A stretch of DNA of 64,000 nucleotides from Providencia stuartii (GCF_029277985.1 NZ_CP119546.1:1178001-1242000), one strand, 5' to 3'; positions 25,213 to 34,041 are shown, counted from the first letter of the stretch. Numbers and translations are program-made. The notes: a model not told the origin generated them from the sequence alone.

Positions 25213-25854
25213 ATGTCTGTTGATTTTTCATCTCCAGTGATTTTTCCTGAACAGGAAGAGATAGCAAGAACTATTTCATCCGACGTGTTAATTGATATTG
25301 CGAGTCTTGCTATCGAAAAGGGTTTGTCACCTATCAACGATTTGGTAATAGATACTGCATTAATCGAACCTTATGGTGAGATGCTGTGGTCCAATCGTAT
25401 TTGGAAGAACTCCTTTTTCATTCACAATATTTTAGCAACCTGTGACATGCAGGAAACCCCACTTAGCTTGTTTAAGCATCCAATCAAATGGCAGGGAACC
25501 TTTTATTATCTCGCGCCTATTCTTAGTGAAAATGAAACTCTCGTTGCCATCATTATTTTGGCATCTCAGACGGTAAATAACACCCTTCTTCTTGCGTTAA
25601 CCCAATCGATCGCCCGTGAAATCAGTGAAAAAATTAAGTGTCACCTTCAGATGCAGGATATGACTTTTGATAATTGTGCCGCTACCTGCGTTAGAGGACT
25701 GAATATTCATGAAATTGAAAAATCAGCAATTATTGAGGCTGCTAAGCTATGTAACGGAAAAATTCAGCAAATGTACCAAGTGCTGAATATGGGAAGAACG
25801 ACTCTCTGGCGTAAGTTGAAGCAGTATGATATCGACATCAAGGAATATAAGTAG
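25213..25854 (+). CDS. Short DhaR-like regulator: GAF-like domain fused directly to a Fis-type HTH
   Basis: The ATG at 25213 has AAGGA 5 bases upstream, better placed than the ATG at 25207, giving 213 residues. The C-terminus 'EIEKSAIIEAAKLCNGKIQQM...MGRTTLWRKLKQYDID' closely matches the DNA-binding end of E. coli DhaR. The segment 'GTFYYLAPILSENETLVAIIILAS...TQSIAREISEKI' matches the end of DhaR's GAF domain. DhaR (~640 aa) has a PAS domain and a sigma-54 AAA+ domain between these parts; both are absent. It therefore cannot be a sigma-54 activator and may be a simple DNA-binding sensor. It converges on dhaM, the phosphotransfer subunit that controls DhaR in E. coli. Confidence 0.75.
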   Translation: MSVDFSSPVIFPEQEEIARTISSDVLIDIASLAIEKGLSPINDLVIDTALIEPYGEMLWSNRIWKNSFFIHNILATCDMQETPLSLFKHPIKWQGTFYYLAPILSENETLVAIIILASQTVNNTLLLALTQSIAREISEKIKCHLQMQDMTFDNCAATCVRGLNIHEIEKSAIIEAAKLCNGKIQQMYQVLNMGRTTLWRKLKQYDIDIKEYK

Positions 25855-26053
25855 CAATTCGATGCAGCGGTTTCACGCCATTAGAAGAGGGGGAAATAGG
25901 TTTGATAACATCAGTCTTCTTAACAAGCTTAAAAGGATCATTTTGGGTTAATGCTAGCAGGTATTGTTGCGCATCATTGGGCTGACTTGTGTTGAGGCTT
26001 GCGATGGTTGAACATTATGCTGACTTTAAAACATCGCAAGCCGTATCGTTTAT

Positions 26054-27499
26054 TTATGCAGAAATAGGCGCCCCAATAGTTAATGTTTCTGTTGCAACGG
26101 ATAGCGTTAATTTTGCATTTTCGGGAATTTCATCAATTTTCTCACCAAGATTGACTAAAATGGGGATCCCCATTTTGGTTGCAATAATACAGGTGTGTGA
26201 ATAAGGGGACCCCTGAGCGAGAGCAATTCCGACCACGTTAGCGTTGTTATAGTGCAGTAATTCTGAAGGACCTAAGTGATGAGTCAGAAGGATTGTCGGC
26301 TCAGAAAGCACCAAAGGGGAGGAGGATGCCGACGATATTGACATAAGTAGCTGGTTTTTTAAGTCATCAATATCAATAAATCGCGCTTGCAAATAGTCAT
26401 CATCGAGTTGTTGGTACTGTTCTGATATTTCACTAAATACTTGGGATATGGCATCATAGGCCGTTATCGATTCATGTTCTATTTTTTGCTTAATGGAATC
26501 GATAAGATCATCGTCATCTAATAATACACTGTGGCCATGAAAAATATTGGCAATCTCTTTTCCATAAGTCTCAGCGAGTGAATCAGCTAGGGTATTTAAC
26601 TGTCTTTGTAGTCTTTTAATGGCTTGAGTTGCCGTCTCTAGCTCATGTTTACTGCCTTGATAAGAGGAAGTGCAAAGTTTGCTATTTTCAGGGATATGAT
26701 AGGCAAATCCGGTTACGGAAGGAACATAAGCGGCTTTTCCTATCAGTGAATTCGCATTTGATGTGCTGATATTATCACCAAAGTGTTGTTGTGCCAGTTG
26801 ATTAAATGCGTCGATAGCTTCTTGGCTATCCACTCCTTCTGCAATAAGCCTAATTTTATCCCCTTGATGAACCTGTAATAGCGCGATTTGGTTCATGCTT
26901 TTAGCATCCGCACGCTTTTCGTTGTTTTGTAATTCCAGTTTTGCTTTAAAACCTGAAAGTAATGTTGCCAATTTAGCCGCAGGGCGAATATGAAGTCCTG
27001 AAGGATTCTGTACCAACCATTCCGTCATCATGGCTTTTTCAGAGAAGCTGCTAGGCGCTGGTGTTTCTTTCTCTGTTATGTCGTTAGCCTCATTCAATTG
27101 CTGTTGTTTTGGATAAAGCGCTTGGCGTGCTTCATTTAAAATTGTATCAATTGACGCACCAGTAGATGCAGAGGCCGTGATAGCAATGGCTCCTTCGACT
27201 AAAGGTGCACTGCACAAATGCACTTTTTTTGCCAATTCAGCGTCAATGAGGTCGAGAGCAGTTTCTGCACTGAGTAATGCGCTACCTAAGTCCATTAATA
27301 AAATAATCGCTGTAGCATCTGCTAGGGTTTCGATCGCCTCCATGACTTTCACTGCATCTGTACCAATAGGGTGGGTGTCATCATCAACACCCGCCGCAGT
27401 GATTATCTGACAATGCTGTTTATTCTGTATCTGTTCTGCGAGTTGGAGCACCCCATCAGCAAGCAATTTGCTATGAGAAACAATAATGAGACCAATCAT
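26054..27499 (-). CDS. dhaM: DhaM: PTS phosphotransfer subunit of dihydroxyacetone kinase
   Basis: This is a 481-residue three-domain protein, close to E. coli DhaM (472 aa). The EIIA-Man-like domain (1-~130) has the phospho-His in 'GLIIVSHSKLLADG' (His9) and 'LLMDLGSA'. The HPr domain (~158-245) has 'VQNPSGLHIRPAAKLA' (His170). The EI-N-like domain (~260-481) has the active His in 'GSPYSHTCIIATKMGIPIL' (~His435). It passes phosphate from PTS to the ADP bound in DhaL, regenerating ATP for phosphorylation of dihydroxyacetone held by DhaK. dhaK and dhaL, normally upstream in the same operon, are not present: 670 bases of apparently non-coding DNA lie there instead. The ribosome site GAGGAGAAG is strong. 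Confidence 0.92.
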   Translation of the reverse strand: MIGLIIVSHSKLLADGVLQLAEQIQNKQHCQIITAAGVDDDTHPIGTDAVKVMEAIETLADATAIILLMDLGSALLSAETALDLIDAELAKKVHLCSAPLVEGAIAITASASTGASIDTILNEARQALYPKQQQLNEANDITEKETPAPSSFSEKAMMTEWLVQNPSGLHIRPAAKLATLLSGFKAKLELQNNEKRADAKSMNQIALLQVHQGDKIRLIAEGVDSQEAIDAFNQLAQQHFGDNISTSNANSLIGKAAYVPSVTGFAYHIPENSKLCTSSYQGSKHELETATQAIKRLQRQLNTLADSLAETYGKEIANIFHGHSVLLDDDDLIDSIKQKIEHESITAYDAISQVFSEISEQYQQLDDDYLQARFIDIDDLKNQLLMSISSASSSPLVLSEPTILLTHHLGPSELLHYNNANVVGIALAQGSPYSHTCIIATKMGIPILVNLGEKIDEIPENAKLTLSVATETLTIGAPISA

Positions 27500-28169
27500 A
27501 TTCTTCTCCTCTGGTGAGTCTTAGCGGCGATAGATATCGATTTATAATAAGTAATGTTACGAAAAAAAGAGAGAGCTTCTGCTGATATTTAGCAATAAAG
27601 ATTAAGACACTTACAAATCACAAATAATTTAACGAATATTCTTAATAATGACGATGGCATAGCCATTTGGAGACAAAATGTTTTATTTCACTTTAGATGT
27701 AATATTAAAGTTTCCAACTAATGAATATCGTCATTTAAAAATGAAGGGAGGGTAAAATTATTGACTAACGATTGATGTTAAGATATCGATTTTGAACTGT
27801 TTTTTTATACTAAGTGAATTTTCAGATAATAACATTTCACAAAGCGGTAACTTAGTTTTAAAATTAATGGTTGTAACTTGTACGGCCATGATTAATATTA
27901 CTTAGTGATATAGAAATAATATGCGAAATAATTTCATCACGTAAGTAATAATTTTTCTAAGTAAGATTACGATATAAGCGAAGAAGGCTGTACGTTGTAA
28001 GTAAACAGACGACAGCCTATGCCATTAATCTAGCCATATAAATGAACTATAGTGATTAAAGCTGTAAAATCTTAATATTTGAAATAAAACTATATTAAAT
28101 AGTTAAATTTTCTGATTAATTAATAGCTAAATTAATTTTATCTACAGTAATCATTGATGAACAATGAGT
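27500..28169. other. Long intergenic region upstream of dhaM
   Basis: About 670 AT-rich bases. No remnant of dhaL or dhaK could be recognised in any frame. It should contain the dhaM promoter and the 3' end of the regulator gene at 28170. No clear terminator or operator palindrome was seen. Confidence 0.4.
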
Positions 28170-28799
28170 TCATAAATTCCTAGAGTATGTATTTATATAC
28201 TCATATTCTTGTATTAATTGCGGTAACGATTTTATACCGAGTTTTGTATAAATATTTGATCGGTGTACTTCAACGGTTCTAGGGGAAAGGGCTAATTTTT
28301 CAGCGGTTTCCTTGCTTGTATTGCCTTCAAGGATCATGTCCATGATCTCTTTTTCTCGATTGGAAAGCCGATCAAATTTATCGGTTAATTTGTTGTATTT
28401 ATTGAGTTCTGCATGTTCACTAACAAAGTGTTCCATCGCATTGTTTATCGCATGGACGATATCAGAATCTTTAAATGGGAATGAAAAGAAATCAAAGGCA
28501 CCAGATTTAAAACTTTCACGGCAAAGTTCTACGGATGGTTTTTCGGAGAGGACGATAAATGGGATAATACCGAGTGAGCCGTCGATATTATTCAATCTGC
28601 CAATATGGTTATTTTCATTGTTTAAGAATATTAATACACACTCTTTAGCTCCTTCTTCTTGAGGGTACGTATAATTACTTGTAAATAACGTTTCGTCATT
28701 ATAGAACTTAAAATTAAAACCAAAAGATTCCATCATTAGTTTCAGTTTATTCTTAATGACATTATCATTTTCTATGATTACGTGAATGGTGTTATTCAT
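28170..28799 (-). CDS. Orphan FixJ/NarL-type regulator with a degenerate receiver domain
   Basis: The ATG at 28799 has AGGAGT 7 bases upstream; an ATG six bases earlier is too close to it. The 209-residue product has a receiver-like domain (~1-120) and a LuxR-type HTH (~145-200: 'LSNREKEIMDMILEGNTSKETAEKLALSPRTVEVHRSNIYTKLG', quoted as start and end regions of the helix bundle). Aligned with FixJ, the acidic pair becomes Ile-Glu, the phospho-acceptor Asp region reads 'VLIFLNNEN' with no Asp, and the conserved Lys before the last Pro-Phe is Phe ('FSFPF'). Phosphorylation is therefore unlikely. No histidine kinase gene is adjacent. Targets are unknown. Confidence 0.75.
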   Translation of the reverse strand: MNNTIHVIIENDNVIKNKLKLMMESFGFNFKFYNDETLFTSNYTYPQEEGAKECVLIFLNNENNHIGRLNNIDGSLGIIPFIVLSEKPSVELCRESFKSGAFDFFSFPFKDSDIVHAINNAMEHFVSEHAELNKYNKLTDKFDRLSNREKEIMDMILEGNTSKETAEKLALSPRTVEVHRSNIYTKLGIKSLPQLIQEYEYINTYSRNL

Positions 28800-29278
28800 C
28801 ACCATACTCCTGTTACACTGATTTGATATTCATATAATTTTGAAAAAATAGGTAGAACCAGATGGCTAAGTAAGCCAATGGTAATATTTTCTTGCTAATT
28901 TTTTAGTTTTATTATTAATGTATTTACAGACCTTAATTTATATTATATTTCACAGCTAGGTAAATTTAATATAAAAGTAGAAATAATGGTTAACGTTTGT
29001 GTCAGTGAGTAAGAATTAATAAATGACTGACAAAATAATAAGTATTTACACTTACTTTTTATTAACTACATCAAATATTACTGACATGTTATAAAAATTT
29101 TTTATGTAATGGAACGATAATATCGTAAAATAGTAGTCATAAAAAGCCTTATTGCTAGATTTTAGTATAGTTTCATTCGTGATAATAACAAGGTTATTTA
29201 ATCACTCCTGTAGGTGATTTTTATCTTTATCATGTTAGAATTTTTATTTATTAATATCTGGCTGAGTGAAAATACTTA
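28800..29278. other. Intergenic region between the FixJ-like gene and scrR
   Basis: About 480 AT-rich bases, the divergent promoter region. GTTAACGTTT at ~28989 resembles half of the scr-region palindrome at 31920, so it may be a weak ScrR or related LacI-family site. Nothing else stands out. Confidence 0.4.
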
Positions 29279-30274
29279 ATGGCTTCTTTAAAAGATGTAG
29301 CTCGACTTGCTAATGTTTCACTAATGACCGTGTCAAGAGCTATCAATAATCCCGAGCTGCTGAAACCTGAGACGCTTAAGCAGGTGCAGCAAGCCATTCA
29401 AACATTAAATTATGTTCCTGATTTTTCGGCTAGAAAAATTCGAGGGAAAGGCTCGAAAATATCTACCGTGGGTGTTTTAGCGCTTGATACAGCGACGACA
29501 CCATACTCAGTCGAGGTCATTCTTTCAATAGAACAGACAGCAAGGCAATTTGGCTGGAGTAGTTTTGTGGTTAACATCACATCAAATGAAGACAATGAAC
29601 GAGCCGTAAGGCAATTATTGTCTCAGCGGCCGGATGGTATTATTTATACAACGATGGGATTACGTGAAGTCACTATTCCAGAAGGACTGCATAAAAGTCA
29701 TTTAGTGCTGGCGAATTGCATCGACCCTCAAAATCGTTTTCCTGCCTATATTCCTGATGACTACAATGGTCAATATCAGGCGATATGTCGGCTGATTGAA
29801 AAAGGTTATAGAAAACCCCTTTGTTTATATATTCCGCAAGAAACAGTGGCAGGAAAAACGCGTAGAGAGGCTGTGGAGTCTGCATGGCGTTGTGCTGGTC
29901 TACGGGAGGAGTCCTTAAAGCAGTATCATTTAGCATTAGGGGATGAACACTATCGTGATGTGATTGATCTTATCAATCGACATTGCAAGCAAGCGAAACC
30001 TGATTTTGATGTGGTGGTTTGTGGTAATGACCGTATTGCTTTTTTAACTTATCAAGTTTTACTGAGTAAAGGGTTACGTATCCCAGAGGATGTTGCTGTA
30101 TTAGGCTATGACAATATGATCGGTGTAGGAGAGCTATTTTATCCGCCATTAAGCACCGTTGTATTGCCGCATTATCAATTAGGGCAACAAGCCGCATTAC
30201 ATATTATTGAGCAAAGGAAAAATAATGGGACACAATATGTCTCTTGTGATTTACTCGATAGGGAATCTCTTTAA
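29279..30274 (+). CDS. scrR: ScrR-like LacI-family repressor of sucrose genes
   Basis: This 331-residue LacI-family protein has an N-terminal HTH 'SLKDVARLANVSLMTVSRAINNPE' (2-25) with hinge helix 'YVPDFSARKIRG'. A periplasmic-binding-protein-like ligand domain follows (~60-331, 'TVGVLALDTATTPYSVEV', 'PDDYNGQ', 'VLGYDNMIGVGE'). The sequence style and neighbourhood (convergent scrB, nearby scrK) match ScrR, which senses fructose or fructose-1-phosphate and represses the scr genes. The ligand-side family call is by similarity and context. Its 3' end meets scrB tail to tail over a hairpin. Confidence 0.85.
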   Translation: MASLKDVARLANVSLMTVSRAINNPELLKPETLKQVQQAIQTLNYVPDFSARKIRGKGSKISTVGVLALDTATTPYSVEVILSIEQTARQFGWSSFVVNITSNEDNERAVRQLLSQRPDGIIYTTMGLREVTIPEGLHKSHLVLANCIDPQNRFPAYIPDDYNGQYQAICRLIEKGYRKPLCLYIPQETVAGKTRREAVESAWRCAGLREESLKQYHLALGDEHYRDVIDLINRHCKQAKPDFDVVVCGNDRIAFLTYQVLLSKGLRIPEDVAVLGYDNMIGVGELFYPPLSTVVLPHYQLGQQAALHIIEQRKNNGTQYVSCDLLDRESL

Positions 30275-30280
30275 CGAGAT

Positions 30281-30306
30281 AGGATCGCTCTGATATCAGC
30301 GATCCT
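30281..30306. terminator. Hairpin between convergent scrR and scrB
   Basis: A perfect 9-bp stem (30281-30289 with 30298-30306) has an 8-base loop between the two stop codons. Neither strand has a U-tract, so termination efficiency is uncertain. Confidence 0.5.
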
Positions 30307-30317
30307 CGCAGGTCATA

Positions 30318-31775
30318 TCATTCAGCGACACTTTTTAGTGGCCACAATGTTCCTTTGATCAACTTTGCACTTTGGTTAATTGTAAACAGTGTCAAAGCCC
30401 GCTCGCCTTCTTGTGGATAAATTCGACTGGTAAAACACATTTCACCTTCATTAATAAATACTTCAAGGCTCGATCTATCAATAAAAGCACGTATGGTGAG
30501 ATAGCGAGTTTGTGGGAGTGGGGCGCTACGGTAATCGCTGATGATATGTTCAGGATAGTGGCGGGATAAGGTTAATTGCTGTGTCTGTCCATCAATAAAA
30601 AACTGTGTACCGTTACCAAGCCAAAAACCAAATTTTTCAGCGGGACTGTTTTGTAAATCCCAAATTAATTCAATTTCACACGCGATAGCATCATGGTAAA
30701 TCGGCAGCGTGCTATTTTTTTCCAGTGTACAAGCGGAGAGGTTAACCGCTTGTTGTCTTAATGATTGTAACTCTTTGATCGGATTGACCAGCACCTTTCC
30801 TTGGGCGTTTAACGTTAATTCTCTAGGTACAGTAAAGCTGCCTGCCCAGCCGTGCGCTTTTGTTGGCATATGGCTCTCCCACATATCCATCCACGCGATA
30901 GCAATACGGCGGCCATCTTCAGCTAAAAAAGTTTGTGGCGCATAAAAATCATGACCAAAATCGATTTCAGCAAAATGATTGGTTATTTCATAAGATTGAT
31001 CGGGCGCCCAATTCCCGACGAGATAACCATTTTGAAAGCGATTTCGATATTGATGCCCAGATGGTTTTTTTCCTTGAGGAGAAAATAGTGTGATGAATTG
31101 CTCGCCTAACGGGAAAAAGTCAGGGCATTCCCACATATAAACATTTTTATCGTCTGTTTTAGCCAGTATTTGGTACTCTTCAGGCCAGTTCAGTAAGTCA
31201 TCGGTGCTAAAGAGCAAAATTTGTCCTTGATCGAGACTATCTCTTGCGCCAACAACCATCCACCAGCGTGAATCCTGAAACCAAACTTTAGGGTCTCGAA
31301 AATGCATGTAACCTTCAGGCGAAGGGATCACGACGCCGTGTTTTTCAAAATGAATACCATCATGACTTATGGCCAAACATTGCGCTTGATAGATTTGGCT
31401 GTCATCTCCTGCATTGGATAACCAAATATGGCCAGTATAAAATAAGTATAACTTGCCTTCATCACTGACGGCTGATCCTGAAAAGCATCCATCACGATCA
31501 TATTCATCACCAGGAGCAAGCGCGATAGGTTGATGTGACCAGTGGATCATATCTTTACTTGTCGCATGTCCCCAATGCATAGGTCCCCAGTCAGCGCTGT
31601 AAGGATGATGCTGGTAGAATGCATGATATAACCCATCATGATAAATGAGCCCATTAGGATCATTCAGCCAGCCGGCGTAGGTTGCAAGATGATATTCAGG
31701 ATAAAACTGCCTGTTGAGAGATTGTCTCGCTATTTCAAGTGCTATCGATGCTTGGTGAATACGCTGTTTCATCAT
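30318..31775 (-). CDS. scrB: ScrB-like sucrose-6-phosphate hydrolase, glycoside hydrolase family 32
   Basis: This 485-residue invertase hydrolyses sucrose-6-phosphate to glucose-6-phosphate and fructose in the cytosol (no signal peptide). GH32 motifs are in order: 'GWLNDPNGL' with the nucleophile Asp (~35-43), 'FSGSAV', 'HFRDPKVW' with the transition-state Asp (~155-162) and 'MWECPDFF' with the acid/base Glu (~210-217). A C-terminal beta-sandwich spans ~345-485. The start may be the second of two adjacent ATGs (31772), which is better spaced from AAAGG. It diverges from scrK, with operator-like palindromes between them. The sucrose PTS permease scrA is not in this window. Confidence 0.92.
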   Translation of the reverse strand: MMKQRIHQASIALEIARQSLNRQFYPEYHLATYAGWLNDPNGLIYHDGLYHAFYQHHPYSADWGPMHWGHATSKDMIHWSHQPIALAPGDEYDRDGCFSGSAVSDEGKLYLFYTGHIWLSNAGDDSQIYQAQCLAISHDGIHFEKHGVVIPSPEGYMHFRDPKVWFQDSRWWMVVGARDSLDQGQILLFSTDDLLNWPEEYQILAKTDDKNVYMWECPDFFPLGEQFITLFSPQGKKPSGHQYRNRFQNGYLVGNWAPDQSYEITNHFAEIDFGHDFYAPQTFLAEDGRRIAIAWMDMWESHMPTKAHGWAGSFTVPRELTLNAQGKVLVNPIKELQSLRQQAVNLSACTLEKNSTLPIYHDAIACEIELIWDLQNSPAEKFGFWLGNGTQFFIDGQTQQLTLSRHYPEHIISDYRSAPLPQTRYLTIRAFIDRSSLEVFINEGEMCFTSRIYPQEGERALTLFTINQSAKLIKGTLWPLKSVAE

Positions 31776-31842
31776 GGTTCCTTTCGTTACTAATGATTTC
31801 TATCTATACAATCGTTGTGGAATATTGGGTTATTTAATGGAG

Positions 31843-31858
31843 TGTGATTCGTATCATG
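31843..31858. promoter_or_regulatory. Candidate CRP site in the scrB-scrK divergent region
   Basis: TGTGATTCGTATCATG has the spacing TGTGA-N6-TCAxx expected for CRP. The left half is perfect and the right half matches in three of five positions. Catabolite control of sucrose genes would be expected. Confidence 0.45.
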
Positions 31859-31871
31859 TGATGGTGTGACC

Positions 31872-31885
31872 TAACGCACGCGTTA
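31872..31885. promoter_or_regulatory. Inverted repeat TAACGC-AC-GCGTTA between scrB and scrK
   Basis: A perfect 6-bp inverted repeat with a 2-base centre. It lies among the other control sites of the divergent promoter region and could be an operator for a LacI-family protein. It does not match the 31920 site exactly. Confidence 0.4.
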
Positions 31886-31919
31886 CGAACTGTTTTTTAT
31901 TTATACTCAATACAAATCA

Positions 31920-31933
31920 TGTTAACGTTAACA
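31920..31933. promoter_or_regulatory. Perfect LacI-type palindrome, probable ScrR operator
   Basis: TGTTAACGTTAACA is a perfect 14-bp palindrome with the central CG typical of LacI-family operators. It lies 79 bases before scrK and 145 before scrB. ScrR encoded nearby is the likely binder; Cra/FruR is an alternative. Confidence 0.65.
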
Positions 31934-32011
31934 AAAAGCAGTTTCTAGCATTAATTTGTTTTAATTGTGATGATTGCTAGTTGAGTCACTCATTGTCGAG
32001 ATGGAGAGCCT

Positions 32012-32956
32012 ATGAAAGTTTGGTCTTTAGGAGATGCAGTCGTTGATTTAATTCCTTTGCACAGTATGCAATATGAAGCTTGTGCTGGTGGCGCTCCTGT
32101 CAATGTTGCAGCGGGAGTTGCTAAGCTAGGACAGCCTAGCGGTTTTATTGGACGTGTTGGTGAAGATGCTTTTGGCCATTTTATGCAAAAGACGTTATTT
32201 GATATGGGGGTCGATACCCGTGCGATGGAATTTGATGAAAAATATCATACCAGCACCGTTTTAGTGTCTTTACAAGAAAATGGGGAACGTGAATTTTCTT
32301 TTTTAGTCTCGCCGTCGGCGGATCAGTTCTTAAGTCATAAAAATCTACCTGCATTTGAAAAAGCGATATTGCATTTTTGCTCATTGGCACTGGTGCATCC
32401 TGTGTGTCGCACTTCATTAACTGCGGCTATTGAGCAACTTAAACAAGCGGGGGGATTACTCAGTTTTGATATTAATATTCGTCCTCAAATGTGGTCAGAT
32501 CCTATTGAAATGCATACAAGGGTCGACCAATTTGCTTATCAGGCGGATATACTGAAACTTTCAGAAGAAGAACTGTTGTGGTTGGTTGATGATCTTAGCT
32601 TAGATAATGCCATCGAGAAGCTTAAACGGTATCCTGCTCGTTTGAAAGTTATCACTCAGGGAGCCAAAGGCTGCATCGTTTTGACGCATAACCAACAAAT
32701 AGGTATGAGTGCATTTCGGGTTGAAAGTGTTGATACCACAGGGGCGGGAGATGCATTTATGGCAGGACTGCTTGCAGCGATTGCTCAGGCTGGGTTAAGT
32801 GATAATGAGGAATATTTGATGAATATTATCACTCAAGCTACTGCTTGTGGGGCGCTAGCAACGACGCGTAAGGGGGCAATAAGTGCGGCGCCAACGCAGA
32901 AAGAGTTAACTCTGTTTATTAATCAGCAACCACCATTACATATTCGAGAGCTTTAA
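32012..32956 (+). CDS. scrK: ScrK-like fructokinase, PfkB/ribokinase family
   Basis: This 314-residue PfkB-family sugar kinase phosphorylates the fructose released by ScrB to fructose-6-phosphate. It has the N-terminal family motif 'CAGGAPVNVAAGVAKLG' (~26-42) and 'GFIGRVGEDAFG'. The C-terminal ATP/anion-hole signature is 'VDTTGAGDAFMAGLL' (~244-258, catalytic Asp in GAGD), and 'CGALATTRKGA' lies near the end. The length matches enteric ScrK (307 aa). The GGAG ribosome site is 6 bases upstream. It diverges from scrB and shares its control region. Confidence 0.9.
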   Translation: MKVWSLGDAVVDLIPLHSMQYEACAGGAPVNVAAGVAKLGQPSGFIGRVGEDAFGHFMQKTLFDMGVDTRAMEFDEKYHTSTVLVSLQENGEREFSFLVSPSADQFLSHKNLPAFEKAILHFCSLALVHPVCRTSLTAAIEQLKQAGGLLSFDINIRPQMWSDPIEMHTRVDQFAYQADILKLSEEELLWLVDDLSLDNAIEKLKRYPARLKVITQGAKGCIVLTHNQQIGMSAFRVESVDTTGAGDAFMAGLLAAIAQAGLSDNEEYLMNIITQATACGALATTRKGAISAAPTQKELTLFINQQPPLHIREL

Positions 32957-33069
32957 AACTAAGACTATATTAATGTGAATAGTGATGTTAATTAATTCAA
33001 ATTAATAGATAAAAGCGTATGATACTGGCAGTAAAATTTTATCTGTAAAACATCTATTTTGGATTAATT

Positions 33070-33996
33070 ATGCTACTAAGATCAGGGGTAGTATTAGCTA
33101 TCTTTTCTTATATTCTTTGGGGGATCACGCCACTTTTTTACCGTTTATTACCCGGAGCAGAACCTTTAGAGTTATTGGCTCAACGTGTAATTTGGTCGAT
33201 CCCTTTTTTATTACTGATCCGTCTGATGATTAAAAATAAAACGGCTTGGCAACAAGTATGGGCGGATAAACGTTCGATAATTTTGTGCCTATTTAGTTCG
33301 GCGATTATGGCGATATCATGGGGCGCATTCACCTATGCTTTAACCCATGGGCAAGTGCTAGCCGCGAGTCTTGGTTATTTTATTAATCCTTTATTTTCCA
33401 TTTTACTCGGCGTTGTTTTTTTACACGAAAGGCTTGTTGTCGCGGAAAAGATGGCGGTATTACTCATTTTTTCGGGCGTTTGCTTTCAAATTTTGCAGTA
33501 TGGTGAATTACCTTTACTTGCATTGGTGATGGGCAGTGCTTTTGCGGTTTATGGTTTGATCCGTAAATTCATTCGTTTCGATGTTATTACTTCACTATTT
33601 ATTGAAGCTATTTGGTTACTGCCTGTTGCTGGTGGGATCACGTGGTGGCTCTCTGTTAATGAGAGTAGTGCTGTAGCCGCAGGGGATTGGCAAATTAAAC
33701 TACTCTATATGCTCGCCGCTCCTGTCACGATTATTCCATTACTGTTTTTTACCGCCGCAATTAAGCGCACGACATTGACGGTAATCGGACTGGCACAATA
33801 TATTGAACCGACAATTCAATTTTTACTGGCGGTATTCTTATTTAATGAGCTATTTGATTGGGTAAAAGGAGTCAGTTTCTCATTAATTTGGTTGGGGTTA
33901 CTCTGCTGCATTATTGCTTTATTGCATAAGCGTTACAACGAATACCATAAACGGGTTCCTTACGTTACTGGGCGCGATAAAACACCAAAACTGTAA
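33070..33996 (+). CDS. rarD: RarD: EamA-family inner-membrane transporter
   Basis: This 308-residue protein has ten predicted transmembrane helices, made of two EamA repeats. The RarD-specific N-terminus 'GVVLAIFSYILWGITPLFYRLLPGAEPLELLAQRVIWS' spans ~6-43 (quoted in part) and is joined by 'GQVLAASLGYFINPLFSILLG' and 'LAQYIEPTIQFLLAVFLFNE'. E. coli RarD is 296 aa; RarD was named for chloramphenicol sensitivity and its substrate is unproven. It stands alone 113 bases after scrK, with a weak ribosome site. Confidence 0.9.
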   Translation: MLLRSGVVLAIFSYILWGITPLFYRLLPGAEPLELLAQRVIWSIPFLLLIRLMIKNKTAWQQVWADKRSIILCLFSSAIMAISWGAFTYALTHGQVLAASLGYFINPLFSILLGVVFLHERLVVAEKMAVLLIFSGVCFQILQYGELPLLALVMGSAFAVYGLIRKFIRFDVITSLFIEAIWLLPVAGGITWWLSVNESSAVAAGDWQIKLLYMLAAPVTIIPLLFFTAAIKRTTLTVIGLAQYIEPTIQFLLAVFLFNELFDWVKGVSFSLIWLGLLCCIIALLHKRYNEYHKRVPYVTGRDKTPKL

Positions 33997-34041
33997 TGTA
34001 TTATTTGAGATGGGAGAGATTGCTCAGATCTTTAGTGGTTA

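Noticed and set aside
25840..26020. Open minus-strand stretch of about 55 codons just past the dhaM stop, ending opposite the DhaR-like gene
   Set aside because: The translation looks protein-like in composition, but it has no start codon, follows a stop in the same frame and matches nothing I know. It is possibly a gene remnant; evidence is too thin.
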